NCBI GenBank assembly: GCA_963837815.1
Contig: CAWIOS010000009.1
Span: 496,001-560,000, forward strand
DNA from: Fen-1273 sp963837815
Lineage (GTDB): Bacteria; Bacteroidota; Ignavibacteria; UBA10030; UBA6906
Reading direction: 5' to 3'
Length of the DNA: 64,000 bases
Shown here: positions 42,831 to 52,465 of the stretch, piece by piece
Numbering within the stretch: position 1 is the first letter of the stretch
How the letters are laid out: each line of letters starts with the position of its first letter
Notes under the pieces: generated by a model
Seen by the model: only the letters and a program-made list of their open reading frames with translations
What the model was told of the DNA's origin: nothing
Database searches by the model: none
Translations under genes and position numbers: made by a program

Positions 42831-43844
42831 GTGGTCAATGCCGCAATCATCGGTGCGTCGGGATACTCCGGTGCGGAACTCCTCAGGATCCTCTCGACCC
42901 ATCCAGGGGTGCGCGTGCGGAAGGTGACGGCTTCCTCCTCTGCGGGGCAGAGGGTTGATGCGCTCTATCCGGCGCTTGCGGGCCGGTGCGATCTCGCGTA
43001 TGACGAGCTCGACCCTTCGGCCCTTGACGGCATCGACGTCGCGTTCGTCGCGCTTCCCTCCGGGGAAGCGATGAAGGTCGTCCCGCTTCTGAAGGAGAAA
43101 GTCGGGAAGATCATCGACCTGGGAGGCGACTTCCGCCTCAGGTCCCGGGAGCTGTACGAGAAGTACTACAGGCGTCCTCATACCGCACCGGAGCTCCTCC
43201 CTGATGCGGTCTACGGTCTTCCCGAGATCAACAGGGAGCGGGTCGCCTCCGCTGCGCTCATCGCCAACCCGGGGTGTTTTCCGACGGGCGCGATCCTCGC
43301 GCTGCTTCCCGCGCTGAAGCACGGGATCATAAGCGCGGGGGGGATCGTCATCAATTCTCTCTCCGGGGTTTCGGGGGCGGGGCGGAGCGCGTCCGTGGAG
43401 ATGAGCTTCTCCGAGCTGAACGAAAATGCGCGCGCGTACAGGGTCGGCACGCACCAGCACATACCGGAAATCGAGAGCGTCCTTGCGGGAGCCTCGGGTG
43501 CGCCGGTGACGGTGTCATTCGTTCCTCACCTGATCCCCGTGACGAGGGGAATCTACACGACGGCGCACGCGGGACTTGCCGTGACGGTGAGCGCGGCGGA
43601 GCTTCAGACGCTCTACGGCGAGTTCTACGCTTCCCATCCGTTTGTCAGGATCACACGCCAGATCCCCCAGCTCCTTGCCGTGACGAGGACGAACTACTGC
43701 GACATCGGCGTCGCGATCGAGACCCGCACGAACCAGCTTATCGTCATGTCCGTGATCGACAACCTCGTCAAGGGGGCGGCGGGACAGGCGGTGCAGAACA
43801 TGAACCTTATGTTTGGACTCCCGGAGGAGACAGGACTGAAATGA
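42831..43844 (+). CDS. argC: N-acetyl-gamma-glutamyl-phosphate reductase
   Basis: The 337-residue product has an NADPH-binding N terminus (AAIIGASGYSGAELLRIL), the catalytic Cys149 in ANPGCFPTGA, and the HQHIPEIE segment with a conserved His. It reduces N-acetylglutamyl phosphate to the semialdehyde. GTG 42831 is preceded by AGGGAGAG and fits the family start. It is the first gene of the arginine operon, downstream of two ARG boxes; its stop overlaps the argJ start. Confidence 0.95.
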   Translation: MVNAAIIGASGYSGAELLRILSTHPGVRVRKVTASSSAGQRVDALYPALAGRCDLAYDELDPSALDGIDVAFVALPSGEAMKVVPLLKEKVGKIIDLGGDFRLRSRELYEKYYRRPHTAPELLPDAVYGLPEINRERVASAALIANPGCFPTGAILALLPALKHGIISAGGIVINSLSGVSGAGRSASVEMSFSELNENARAYRVGTHQHIPEIESVLAGASGAPVTVSFVPHLIPVTRGIYTTAHAGLAVTVSAAELQTLYGEFYASHPFVRITRQIPQLLAVTRTNYCDIGVAIETRTNQLIVMSVIDNLVKGAAGQAVQNMNLMFGLPEETGLK

Positions 43845-45171
43845 ACAGCGTGACGGGATTGGCGCGGAAAACGACGGCAGCCGGGAGGTCCGGCAAGAAC
43901 GGTGCCGGGCGCGGGAAACGCATCCGGCGCGACTCGCGGCCGGCCGCGCACGGGCCCGCCGCAGGGCTGCATGAGATCGCCGGCGGGATCACCGCCGCGG
44001 ACGGATACCGTGCGGCGGGAATCCACTGCGGCGTGAAGAAATCGAAACCCGATCTTTCCCTTCTGGTTTCGGACTTCCCGGCTTCCGCCGCCGTTGTGCT
44101 CACGACAAACAGGGTGCAGGCCGCGCCCGTTCTCGTGACGCGTGAGCAGGTCGAACGTTCCCCCTCTGTCCGCGCGATCGTCGTCAACAGCGGGAATGCC
44201 AATGCGTGTACGGGGGACCGGGGGATGGACGATGCGTGGGCGATGGTGGATGCGGCCGCCCGGGCGCTGAACGTCGGCCGCGGCGAGGTCCTTGTTTCCT
44301 CCACGGGCGTCATCGGGCAGTTCCTCCCCGTCGCGGCGATCACCGCAGGAATAGCGAAGGCGGCGCGTTCCCTCTCCCGGGAGGGGGGGCCGCGGCGGCC
44401 GGGGCGATACTGACGACGGACACGTTCGTGAAGGAATACGCCCTGGAGTTCGACCTCGAAGGGACGCGTGTGCGCATGGGAGGGATGGCGAAGGGATCCG
44501 GGATGATCGCGCCGAACATGGCAACGATGCTGGCGTTCGTCACCACCGACGCGGCGGTCGCCCCCGGCGTTCTCCGGACCGCCCTCGTGGCGGCGGCCGA
44601 CCGCTCGTTCAACAGGATATCGGTCGACGGGGACACGAGCACGAACGACATGGTTGCGCTCCTTGCCAACGGGGCATCGGGAGCGCGGCCGCTCACGGAG
44701 AGCACGGGACCCCGCTACGATGCCTTGTACCGCGCGCTCGAGCAGGTTCTCGTCGCGCTGTCGAAGATGATCGTCAGGGACGGGGAGGGGGCGACGAAAT
44801 TCATCGAGGTCAACGTCACAGGCGCCGCCGACGAGGCAAGCGCCGTCAGGGCGGCCCGGGCGATTGCGAACTCCAGTCTCGTCAAGACGGCGATGAACGG
44901 CGAGGACGCGAACTGGGGGCGGATTCTGGCCGCCGTGGGGTATTCGGGCATCGGGTTCGACCCCGCACGGGTCGAAATATTCATCGGCAGCCTTCCTGTC
45001 CTCCGGAAGAATTACGTCATCGATTTCTCCGAGGCGGAGGCGAAGAAGATTCTCAAAAAGGACGAGATCACGATCACCGTCAACCTGAACGGGGGGGAAA
45101 GCAGTGCGCTGTTCTGGACGTGCGATCTCTCCCGTGAGTACGTGGCAATCAACGCAAACTACCGGACCTGA
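43841..45171 (+). pseudogene. argJ: Glutamate N-acetyltransferase/ornithine acetyltransferase, frameshifted
   Basis: Two frames join into a 443-residue ArgJ if one G is added to the seven-G run at 44383-44389; the join reads REGGAAAAGAILTTD. The first part has VVLTTNRVQAAPV and VNSGNANACTGD. The second has the self-cleavage site in MIAPNMATML (Thr near 229) and GRILAAVGYSG. ArgJ transfers acetyl groups between acetylornithine and glutamate, saving acetyl-CoA. Because the other arginine genes are intact, a sequencing error in the homopolymer is likely. The start overlaps the argC stop. Confidence 0.85.
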
Positions 45172-45174
45172 AGC

Positions 45175-46053
45175 ATGATCACGTCGCTTACCGCCAAGAC
45201 CGAAGTCCTCATCGAGGCGCTCCCGTACATTTCACGGTACGAAGGGAAGACGTTCGTCGTGAAATACGGCGGTGCGGCAATGGTGGACGCCGAGCTGATG
45301 GAGACGTTCGCGCAGGACGTCACGCTGCTGAAGAAGATCGGCATCAAGGTCGCGATCGTCCACGGCGGCGGGAAAGAGATCACGGGGATTGCCGCGAAGC
45401 TCGGACTCGAATCGCGGTTTGTCAACGGCCAGCGCTACACGGATGCCCCGATGATGGACGTCGTCCAGATGGTCCTCGCGGGGAAGACGAACAAGGACAT
45501 CGTCGGCAGGATCAACAGGCACGGCGGGGAGGCGGTGGGACTCTGCGGGATCGACGCCCGCGTCCTGAAAGTGAAGAAATTCGAGGAGGGGGGGGTGGAC
45601 CTGGGGCTCGTCGGCGAGATCACCGACGTCAATACCGTCTACCTGAACCTTCTTCTTAACAACGGCATACTTCCCGTGATCGCGCCGATCGGGGTGAACG
45701 ACGCGGGCGACACGCACAACATCAACGCGGACGTCGCGGCCTCCTCGGTCGCGGCCGAGCTCAGGGCGGAAAAACTCGTCTTCCTGAGCGACGTCGAGGG
45801 GGTGATGGCGGCCGATCTTCTCGTCCCCAGCATGGACCAGTCGGTGGCGGAGCGGCTGATGGCCGACGGGGTCATAAGCAACGGGATGATCCCGAAGATC
45901 CGTTCCGCGTTCACCGCCCTGAAGGCGGGTGTCAACAAGGTGCACCTTATCGACGGAAGGATCAAGCACTCGATCCTCCTTGAAATCTTCACCGATCTCG
46001 GGATCGGAACGGAGCTCGTCCACAATGCGGCGGGAACGCCGGTGACGGCATGA
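45175..46053 (+). CDS. argB: Acetylglutamate kinase
   Basis: The 292-residue product of the amino-acid kinase family has FVVKYGGAAM (ATP/substrate Lys), VHGGGKEI (glycine-rich loop), and a FLSDVEGVM strand. It phosphorylates N-acetylglutamate. Its gene lies 3 bases after argJ and 10 bases before argR. An eight-G run at 45588-45595 here is in frame, which matters when judging the nearby argJ break. The usual arginine-feedback N-terminal helix (ISRYEGKTF preceded by LIEALPY) is present. Confidence 0.95.
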   Translation: MITSLTAKTEVLIEALPYISRYEGKTFVVKYGGAAMVDAELMETFAQDVTLLKKIGIKVAIVHGGGKEITGIAAKLGLESRFVNGQRYTDAPMMDVVQMVLAGKTNKDIVGRINRHGGEAVGLCGIDARVLKVKKFEEGGVDLGLVGEITDVNTVYLNLLLNNGILPVIAPIGVNDAGDTHNINADVAASSVAAELRAEKLVFLSDVEGVMAADLLVPSMDQSVAERLMADGVISNGMIPKIRSAFTALKAGVNKVHLIDGRIKHSILLEIFTDLGIGTELVHNAAGTPVTA

Positions 46054-46063
46054 GGGCGCGTCA

Positions 46064-46516
46064 ATGACAAAGCAGGCCAGGCTGTTCGCGATCAAGGAAA
46101 TCATCGCGACGAAACAGATCGGGAGCCAGGACGGGCTCCGGCGCGAGCTGAAGAAACGGGGGTGCAACGTTACGCAGGCGACGCTTTCCCGCGACATGAA
46201 AGAGCTCGGCGTCAGCCGGATTGTTTCGACGGCCGGAGGCCATTACGCGATGCAGGCGCCCGTGGAGGTGCAGGCTCTCCGGCCCCTCGTGAACGCCGAG
46301 GTCCTCTCGATCGACGCGAATGAAGCCATGATTGTCGTGCACACACTCCCCGGCTGCGCGAACACGGTGGGCGAGTTCATCGATGTTCAGAAACACCCTG
46401 ATGTGATCGGGACGGTTGCCGGGGACAATACACTTCTCATCATCCCCGGCTCGCAGCGGAAGACTCAACACGTACTTCAATTTCTCAAGAACAAACTTAT
46501 CGAGGGACAGGAATGA
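46064..46516 (+). CDS. argR: Arginine repressor
   Basis: The 150-residue product has an N-terminal winged helix (RRELKKRGCNVTQATLSRD) and a C-terminal arginine-binding and oligomerisation domain with HTLPGCANTVGEFID and VAGDNTLLII. It represses arginine genes when arginine is plentiful. Placed between argB and argG, it would be co-transcribed with the genes it controls, giving feedback at the ARG boxes at 42766-42801. It overlaps argG by 4 bases. Confidence 0.95.
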   Translation: MTKQARLFAIKEIIATKQIGSQDGLRRELKKRGCNVTQATLSRDMKELGVSRIVSTAGGHYAMQAPVEVQALRPLVNAEVLSIDANEAMIVVHTLPGCANTVGEFIDVQKHPDVIGTVAGDNTLLIIPGSQRKTQHVLQFLKNKLIEGQE

Positions 46517-47772
46517 AATCCACGAAGATTGTGGTCGCGTATTCCGGCGGTCTCGACACGTCGGTCATGGTCAAATGGCTCATCGAGCGGAAGGACGCGG
46601 AGGTCATTGCCGCGACCGGCGATCTCGGCCAGAAGAAGGAGCTGAACGGCGTCCAGGCGAAGGCCTACGCCACCGGTGCCTCCAAGGTCTACGTGAGGGA
46701 CCTGCGGGAGGAGTTCCTGACCTCCTATGTCTGGCCCGCGCTGAAGGCGGGGGCCGTGTACGAGAAGTCGTACCCGATGGCGACGTCCCTCGGGCGGCCG
46801 CTTCTTGCCAAGCTTCTCGTGGACATCGCGCGGAAGGAGGGGGCGACGCACGTGGCCCACGGCTGCACCGGGAAGGGAAACGACCAGGTCCGGTTTGAAG
46901 TTTCGATCGCCGCGCTCGCCCCCGATCTGAAGGTCCTGGCCCCGCTGAGGGAGTGGGAGTTCAAGTCGCGCGAGGAGGAGATCGCCTACGCGCGGAAGAA
47001 CAACATCCCCGTCGCCGCGACGGTGGCGAACCCGTACTCCATCGACGAGAACATCTGGGGCACAAGCATCGAGTGCGGCGTGCTGGAAGACCCGATGGTC
47101 GAACCCCCGGCGGACGCCTACCAGCGCACGATATCCCCGGAACTCGCCCCCGACACCCCGGAGTACGTCGACATCGATTTCGAGCAGGGGATCCCGGTCG
47201 GCGTGGGCGGTTCGCGCCTGGAGCCGGTGAGCCTCGTCTTCACGCTGAACGACATGGGGGGAGCCCACGGCGTGGGACGCATCGACCTTGTCGAGAACCG
47301 GCTCGTCGGCATCAAGTCGCGCGAGATCTATGAAGCGCCCGGCGCGGCGATTCTGCACTTTGCCCACACCGAGCTCGAGCGCCTGACGCTCGACCGGACG
47401 GTGTTCCACATGAAGAACCAGCTCGCGTCGGAGTACGCCAACCTCGTGTACAACGGCCTCTGGTATTCACCGCTCAAGAACGCGCTCGACGCGTTTGTGG
47501 ACGAGACCCAGAAGACGGTGACGGGAACCGTCAGGGTGAAGCTGTACAAGGGGAACGTGGGCGTCGCGGGACGGAAGTCGGTCTTTTCGCTCTACAATGC
47601 GAAGCTGGCCACGTACACCGAGGAAGACCAGTTCGACCACAAAGCCTCCGAGGGCTTCATCAAGATATTCGGCCTCCCGGTGCGGACGTACCATCAGGTT
47701 CAGAATACGGTTGCGGCCGAGGCTGAAGAACGGCGCGAGAACCCGGTCATGCAGCCGGTTCCCGTGCGATGA
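46513..47772 (+). CDS. argG: Argininosuccinate synthase
   Basis: The 419-residue product has the ATP pyrophosphatase motif VVAYSGGLDTSVMVKWL near the N terminus, AHGCTGKGNDQVRFE, and NPYSIDENIWG. It joins citrulline and aspartate. Length and motif order are those of the standard bacterial enzyme. It overlaps argR at its start and argH at its end (ATGA). Confidence 0.96.
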   Translation: MKSTKIVVAYSGGLDTSVMVKWLIERKDAEVIAATGDLGQKKELNGVQAKAYATGASKVYVRDLREEFLTSYVWPALKAGAVYEKSYPMATSLGRPLLAKLLVDIARKEGATHVAHGCTGKGNDQVRFEVSIAALAPDLKVLAPLREWEFKSREEEIAYARKNNIPVAATVANPYSIDENIWGTSIECGVLEDPMVEPPADAYQRTISPELAPDTPEYVDIDFEQGIPVGVGGSRLEPVSLVFTLNDMGGAHGVGRIDLVENRLVGIKSREIYEAPGAAILHFAHTELERLTLDRTVFHMKNQLASEYANLVYNGLWYSPLKNALDAFVDETQKTVTGTVRVKLYKGNVGVAGRKSVFSLYNAKLATYTEEDQFDHKASEGFIKIFGLPVRTYHQVQNTVAAEAEERRENPVMQPVPVR

Positions 47773-49166
47773 AGAAGTGGAAAGGACGGTTCCGGGAACC
47801 TGTTGATCCCGGCGCGCTCCGCTTTTCGTCGTCGCTGGAGACCGACAGGCGGCTTGCGGACGAGGACATCGAGGGAAGCCTCGCGCACGTCGGCATGCTC
47901 GCGGCGGCAAAGATCCTCCCGGCGGGCGATGCGCGGAAGATCACCCGGGCCCTGAAGAGCATCCGGCGCGAGGTCGCCTCGGGCCGGGCGCAGTGGCTCA
48001 GCGTGGACCCCGCTTCGGGCCGGTTCACCGCGGACGACATCCACATGGCAGTCGAGAAGCGTCTCATCGCGCTCACCGGGGGTGCCGGGGGAAAACTGCA
48101 TACCGCGCGGAGCAGAAACGATCAGGTCGCTCTCGATGCGCGGCTCTTCCTCATGGGCCGGATCGACAGCATTGCCGTCCTTCTCCGGTCGGTGCAGCGT
48201 GCCTTCGTCGGGAAGGCGGAGGCGTGTGACGACGTGATCATGCCCGGGTACACGCATCTCCAGCGCGCGCAGCCCGTCCTCCTCGCCCATCATCTCCTCG
48301 CGTACGTGGAGATGTTCGAGCGTGACAGGGAGCGGTTCCTCGATTGCCGGAAGCGGGCGGCGCTTTCACCCCTGGGGGCCGCGGCGCTTGCGGGGACCTC
48401 GTTTCCGATCGACAGGGAGAAGACCGCGCGTTCGCTGGGGATGGCAGGGATCGTCGCCAACAGCATCGATGCGGTGAGCGACAGGGACGCGCTCCTGGAA
48501 TTCATAAGCGCGGCGGCAATCACGATGATGCATGCGAGCAGGATTGCCGAGGAGCTTGTGCTCTGGACGTCGAAGGAGTGGCACTTTGCGGAGATCGGGG
48601 AGTCGTTCACGACCGGAAGCAGCATCATGCCGCAAAAGAAGAACCCCGACATGGCGGAGCTGATCCGGGGAAAAACCGGGCGCGTGTACGGCGACCTGGT
48701 GGCCCTCCTCACAGTGATGAAAGGCCTCCCGCTCGCCTACAACCGCGACATGCAGGAGGACAAGGAGCCGCTCTTCGATGCCGCGGACACGGTGACCGCC
48801 TCACTCGACATTCTTGCCCGGATGATGACAACCGTGACGTTTGACAGGGACAGGTTCGAGGATGAGCTGAACGGCGACCAGCTTCTTGCGACGGAACTCG
48901 CGGATTATCTCGTGCGGAAGGGGATCCCGTTTCGTGACGCGCACGGGATCGTGGGGGACATCGTGGCGCTCAGTGCGGAGAAGGGCGTTTCGCTCGGGGA
49001 GCTTCCCCTGGGGGAGTACACCCGCCGCTCGCAGGCGTTCTCCGGGGATATTTCACTGCTTCTCGACGCGCGGACCTCCCTTTCGATGAAGAAATCCGCC
49101 GGGTCCACCTCCCCCGAAGAGGTGGCAAAGGCCCTCCGGCGCTGGAAAAAGACGCTTGCCCGGTGA
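47769..49166 (+). CDS. argH: Argininosuccinate lyase
   Basis: The 465-residue product has the family signature GSSIMPQKKNPDMAE near residue 285 and HTARSRNDQVALDARLF, both part of the fumarase/lyase fold. It releases arginine and fumarate. It is the last gene of the cluster; a convergent hypothetical gene ends 7 bases away. argF (ornithine carbamoyltransferase) is not in the window, so the pathway must be completed elsewhere. Confidence 0.96.
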   Translation: MKKWKGRFREPVDPGALRFSSSLETDRRLADEDIEGSLAHVGMLAAAKILPAGDARKITRALKSIRREVASGRAQWLSVDPASGRFTADDIHMAVEKRLIALTGGAGGKLHTARSRNDQVALDARLFLMGRIDSIAVLLRSVQRAFVGKAEACDDVIMPGYTHLQRAQPVLLAHHLLAYVEMFERDRERFLDCRKRAALSPLGAAALAGTSFPIDREKTARSLGMAGIVANSIDAVSDRDALLEFISAAAITMMHASRIAEELVLWTSKEWHFAEIGESFTTGSSIMPQKKNPDMAELIRGKTGRVYGDLVALLTVMKGLPLAYNRDMQEDKEPLFDAADTVTASLDILARMMTTVTFDRDRFEDELNGDQLLATELADYLVRKGIPFRDAHGIVGDIVALSAEKGVSLGELPLGEYTRRSQAFSGDISLLLDARTSLSMKKSAGSTSPEEVAKALRRWKKTLAR

Positions 49167-49173
49167 GGGCGGC

Positions 49174-49518
49174 TTACTGCGCGGCGAGCCTGTGCACCTC
49201 CTCCACGATCTGCCGCGCCTTGAGCGAGTCGATCTTCCCCTCCTTGTAGCTGCTGTAGAACATCCCCGCCAGCGTTTTGACGTCTTCGGTCTTGACCGAG
49301 CCTGACTGGAGCCGTTCGTGGAGCTTCATGAAGTCCGCTTTTGCCTCCTCGACCGCGGCCTGGTCCGGCAGTCTCTGCAGGACCTGTTCCTCGACCCTTG
49401 TGAGCGCCCTGTCGATCGAATACGTGACGATCTTCTCGCGGTTCAGGTAGAGGAGGAGTGAGCCTGTGAGGACGACGATGGCAAGAACGCCGGCGGTGAT
49501 CAGGAGGATTTTTTTCAT
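49174..49518 (-). CDS. Small membrane-anchored hypothetical protein
   Basis: The 114-residue product has one N-terminal helix (LITAGVLAIVVLTGSLLLYL) followed by a charged, helical domain (LTRVEEQVLQRLPDQAAVEEA). It would be an inner-membrane anchor with a soluble domain in the periplasm or cytoplasm. I do not recognise a family. A promoter with TTGCAC-18-TATATT precedes it by 28 bases. It converges with argH and is divergent from udk. Confidence 0.6.
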   Translation of the reverse strand: MKKILLITAGVLAIVVLTGSLLLYLNREKIVTYSIDRALTRVEEQVLQRLPDQAAVEEAKADFMKLHERLQSGSVKTEDVKTLAGMFYSSYKEGKIDSLKARQIVEEVHRLAAQ

Positions 49519-49545
49519 TGGAAATTCCACATCATTTGAACGCTC

Positions 49546-49575
49546 AATATACGAAATCCTCCCCCAATCGTGCAA
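49546..49575 (-). promoter_or_regulatory. Promoter of the 49518 gene
   Basis: Minus strand TTGCAC (49575-49570), 18 bases, TATATT (49551-49546). The predicted start is near 49539, about 20 bases before the ATG at 49518. Confidence 0.5.
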
Positions 49576-49714
49576 ACAGGGGCAGCCCGGGGCCCGCCTC
49601 GCTCCCGAACGGGGTCCCGGCCGGCCCGTTCCGTCCCCCTCCTTGCATATCGCTCAGGTGAGACGTATCTTCTGGTACCGCTTGTGAATTCCTGCGATAA
49701 ACACCTTCGAATTC

Positions 49715-50344
49715 ATGAAACAACTCGTCATCGGGATTGCCGGAGGGACAGGGTCGGGCAAAACCACTGTCACAAATGCGATCCTCAGGCAGCTCGACCC
49801 GGGGCGCATCGCCGTCATTCAGCACGACTCCTATTACAAAGACATAAGTGCGCATGGAGGCCTCCGACCGGAAGAGGTGAACTTCGACCATCCCGATTCC
49901 CTTGAGACCGACCTCCTGATCCGGCACATGGAGGAGCTTCGCGCCGGGCGCCCCATCGAGGAGCCGGTCTACAACTTCACAACGCACAGGCGGCTGGACG
50001 CGACGCGGCGCATCGAGCCGAAGGAGATCATCATCATCGACGGAATTCTGATACTCGTGGAGAAAAGGCTCCGTGACCTGATGGATATCCGGCTGTTCGT
50101 CGACGCGGACGCTGACGAGCGCCTCATGCGCAGAATCCGGCGCGACATACGCGAAAGGGGACGGACGGTCGATGCTGTCATGAACCAGTACGTCAAAACG
50201 GTGAAGCCGATGCACCTGCAGTTTGTCGAGCCGAGCAAGCACTGGGCGGACATCATCATACCACGCGGCGCGGAAAATGCGGTCGCGATTGACATGGTCG
50301 TATCGAAGATCCGGATGATGCTCGGAGAGGCGGCCGGCGCATGA
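49715..50344 (+). CDS. udk: Uridine kinase
   Basis: The 209-residue product has Walker A GGTGSGKTT at residues 10-18, a substrate loop IQHDSYYKD, and FVDADADERLMRRIRRD, as in uridine-cytidine kinases. It phosphorylates uridine and cytidine in pyrimidine salvage. It begins a four-gene run with overlapping or near-touching ends: the MgtC-like gene starts 4 bases before its stop. Confidence 0.9.
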   Translation: MKQLVIGIAGGTGSGKTTVTNAILRQLDPGRIAVIQHDSYYKDISAHGGLRPEEVNFDHPDSLETDLLIRHMEELRAGRPIEEPVYNFTTHRRLDATRRIEPKEIIIIDGILILVEKRLRDLMDIRLFVDADADERLMRRIRRDIRERGRTVDAVMNQYVKTVKPMHLQFVEPSKHWADIIIPRGAENAVAIDMVVSKIRMMLGEAAGA

Positions 50345-51582
50345 ACACAATTGAATGGACCCCCCAGCTCCGCTTCGCCATCGCCCTCGCTCTCGGGTTC
50401 CTTGTCGGCCTGGAGAGGGAGGGGGCGAAAGTTGAAAAGAAGACGATGGTCTTCGGGGGAGTGCGCACGCATCCGATGATCGCCATGTTCGGGTTCGGCT
50501 GCGCGTGGCTCTCCCAGATCGGCGTTGCGTTCATACTGCCGGCGGGCCTCGCGGCGATGATCGCCCTGACATCGCTCTCCTACAGCGCGAAGATCCGCGC
50601 CGAGCGGTTCGGATCGACGACGGAATTCTCCGCGATACTGACGTTTGTGGCGGGGGCGCTGGCCCTCCTCGTCGATATCTGGGCCGCGATGGCGGTCGGC
50701 GTTCTCAACGCGATACTCCTCTCCGAGAAATCGTCGCTCGAGACGTGGGTCGAGCGCCTCGACCGCGCGGAGTTCCTCGCGACGCTCAAGTTCCTCCTTG
50801 TCACGCTCATCGTTCTGCCGGTGCTCCCGGACCAGTCGTACACGCGCTACGGGCTGAACCCGACGCACATATGGGAGATTGTCATACTGGTCTCCACGAT
50901 CGGTTTCGTGGGATACTTCCTCTCGAAGCGGCTCGGCGACAGGGTGGGGCTCTGGCTGTCGGGACTCCTCGGAGGGATCGTCTCGAGCACTGCGGTGACG
51001 GTCGCGGTCGGCCGCGCGGCCCAGACGGATCCCGCAAGGGGGAGGAATGCGCTCCAGGCCGCGATACTTGCTTCGAGCGTCATGTATCTCAGGATACTCG
51101 TTCTCATCGCCGTCATCGGACCTCAGTTCGTGCCGTACATCTGGTGGAAATGCGCCGTTCTTGCGGCATCGGGAGTTGTCCTCGCCCTGCTGACTCCCAG
51201 GAATGAACCCTCGGACGGGAGCCACATGGCACCGCCGCTCCATAATCCATTTGAGATCACTCCGGCCCTTCTCTTCGCCGCGGTGTTCGTCGTCCTGATG
51301 GTCGTGACGTCCGTCGTGAAGGGAACGCTCGGGAACTCCGGTCTCATCGGCCTCGGCGCCGTCGTCGGCGTGAGCGATATCGATCCGTTCATACTTTCGC
51401 TCGCGCGGCCGGGCGACACACCGTTCGGCGTCGTGGTGCCCGCCATGCTCGTCGCCATGATGAGCAATACGATCGCCAAAGGGGTGTATTTCGGATTTCT
51501 TGTCCGGGGAGAGCGGAAAGAGACCGCGTGGCGATATCTCCTCTGGGCCGCCATCCACATTCCTCTCGTGCTGATGCCATGA
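50341..51582 (+). CDS. MgtC/DUF4010-family membrane protein
   Basis: The 413-residue product is hydrophobic throughout, with about 10-12 membrane segments. The N terminus contains an MgtC-type motif (ALGFLVGLEREG and FGGVRTHPMIAMFGF), and the rest matches DUF4010 (GGIVSSTAVTVAVGRAAQ; VVPAMLVAMMSN). The transported ion or the function is unproven; MgtC relatives affect magnesium stress. Stop and start overlap the neighbours on both sides by 4 bases. Confidence 0.82.
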   Translation: MNTIEWTPQLRFAIALALGFLVGLEREGAKVEKKTMVFGGVRTHPMIAMFGFGCAWLSQIGVAFILPAGLAAMIALTSLSYSAKIRAERFGSTTEFSAILTFVAGALALLVDIWAAMAVGVLNAILLSEKSSLETWVERLDRAEFLATLKFLLVTLIVLPVLPDQSYTRYGLNPTHIWEIVILVSTIGFVGYFLSKRLGDRVGLWLSGLLGGIVSSTAVTVAVGRAAQTDPARGRNALQAAILASSVMYLRILVLIAVIGPQFVPYIWWKCAVLAASGVVLALLTPRNEPSDGSHMAPPLHNPFEITPALLFAAVFVVLMVVTSVVKGTLGNSGLIGLGAVVGVSDIDPFILSLARPGDTPFGVVVPAMLVAMMSNTIAKGVYFGFLVRGERKETAWRYLLWAAIHIPLVLMP

Positions 51583-52454
51583 ACAAAGAGCGCCTGATTG
51601 TCCCTCCGGGGAAGACGATAACGCTGAAAGACTACGATCCCGCGTATACGGGGAAATATTCCTCGAAGGAAGATGCCGCGGGGAAGCTCGAATCCGACAT
51701 CGCCAGACTTGCCGCGCTGCAGGACGTCCTGTACGCGCAGAACACGTACGCCCTCCTCCTGATATTCCAGGCGATGGATGCGGCGGGGAAGGACGGCGTC
51801 ATAAAACACGTCATGTCCGGAGTGAACCCGCAGGGGTGCCAGGTCGTCAGCTTCAAGACCCCCTCGGCCGAAGAGCTTGCGCACGACTACCTCTGGCGGT
51901 CGATGAAACAGGTGCCCGAGCGGGGACGTATAGGTATATTTAACAGGTCATACTACGAAGAGGTCCTCGTCGTCCGCGTACATCCCGAAATCCTTGGGAA
52001 CCAGAAGATCCCCCGGCAGCTCGTCACAAAGGATATCTGGAAAGAGAGGTTTGAGCAGATCAATGCCTATGAGCGCTACCTGAGCCGGAACGGGACGGTC
52101 ATACTCAAGTTCTTCCTGAATGTGTCGAACGGCGAGCAGAAGAAGAGGTTCCTGGAGAGGATCGACACGCCGGAGAAAAACTGGAAATTCTCCCCGGCCG
52201 ACGTACGTGAGAGGGCCCACTGGAAGGAGTATATGACCGCGTTTGAAGACGTCTTCAACAACACAAGCACAAAGTGGGCGCCCTGGCACGTCATCCCCGC
52301 TGATCACAAGTGGTTCACGCGCACGGCGGTGGCGGACATCATCGTCAGCACGCTCGAGTCACTGGATCTGCACTACCCCGCCCCGGACCCTGACCACATG
52401 AAGAATCTGAAAGAAGCCAGGGCGATTCTGGAGAAAGGCAAACCATCCACATAG
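51579..52454 (+). CDS. ppk2: Polyphosphate kinase 2 family protein
   Basis: The 291-residue product has the PPK2 fold: Walker A-like QAMDAAGKDG (residues 64-73), a VNPQGCQVVSFKTPS stretch, and IGIFNRSYYEEVLVVRVHP with the conserved Arg and acidic residues. It transfers phosphate between polyphosphate and a nucleotide. Being next to udk, it might supply or use nucleotides from salvage; this is inference. The start at ATG 51579 overlaps the membrane protein stop. Confidence 0.9.
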   Translation: MNKERLIVPPGKTITLKDYDPAYTGKYSSKEDAAGKLESDIARLAALQDVLYAQNTYALLLIFQAMDAAGKDGVIKHVMSGVNPQGCQVVSFKTPSAEELAHDYLWRSMKQVPERGRIGIFNRSYYEEVLVVRVHPEILGNQKIPRQLVTKDIWKERFEQINAYERYLSRNGTVILKFFLNVSNGEQKKRFLERIDTPEKNWKFSPADVRERAHWKEYMTAFEDVFNNTSTKWAPWHVIPADHKWFTRTAVADIIVSTLESLDLHYPAPDPDHMKNLKEARAILEKGKPST

Positions 52455-52465
52455 GAGAACCCTCA

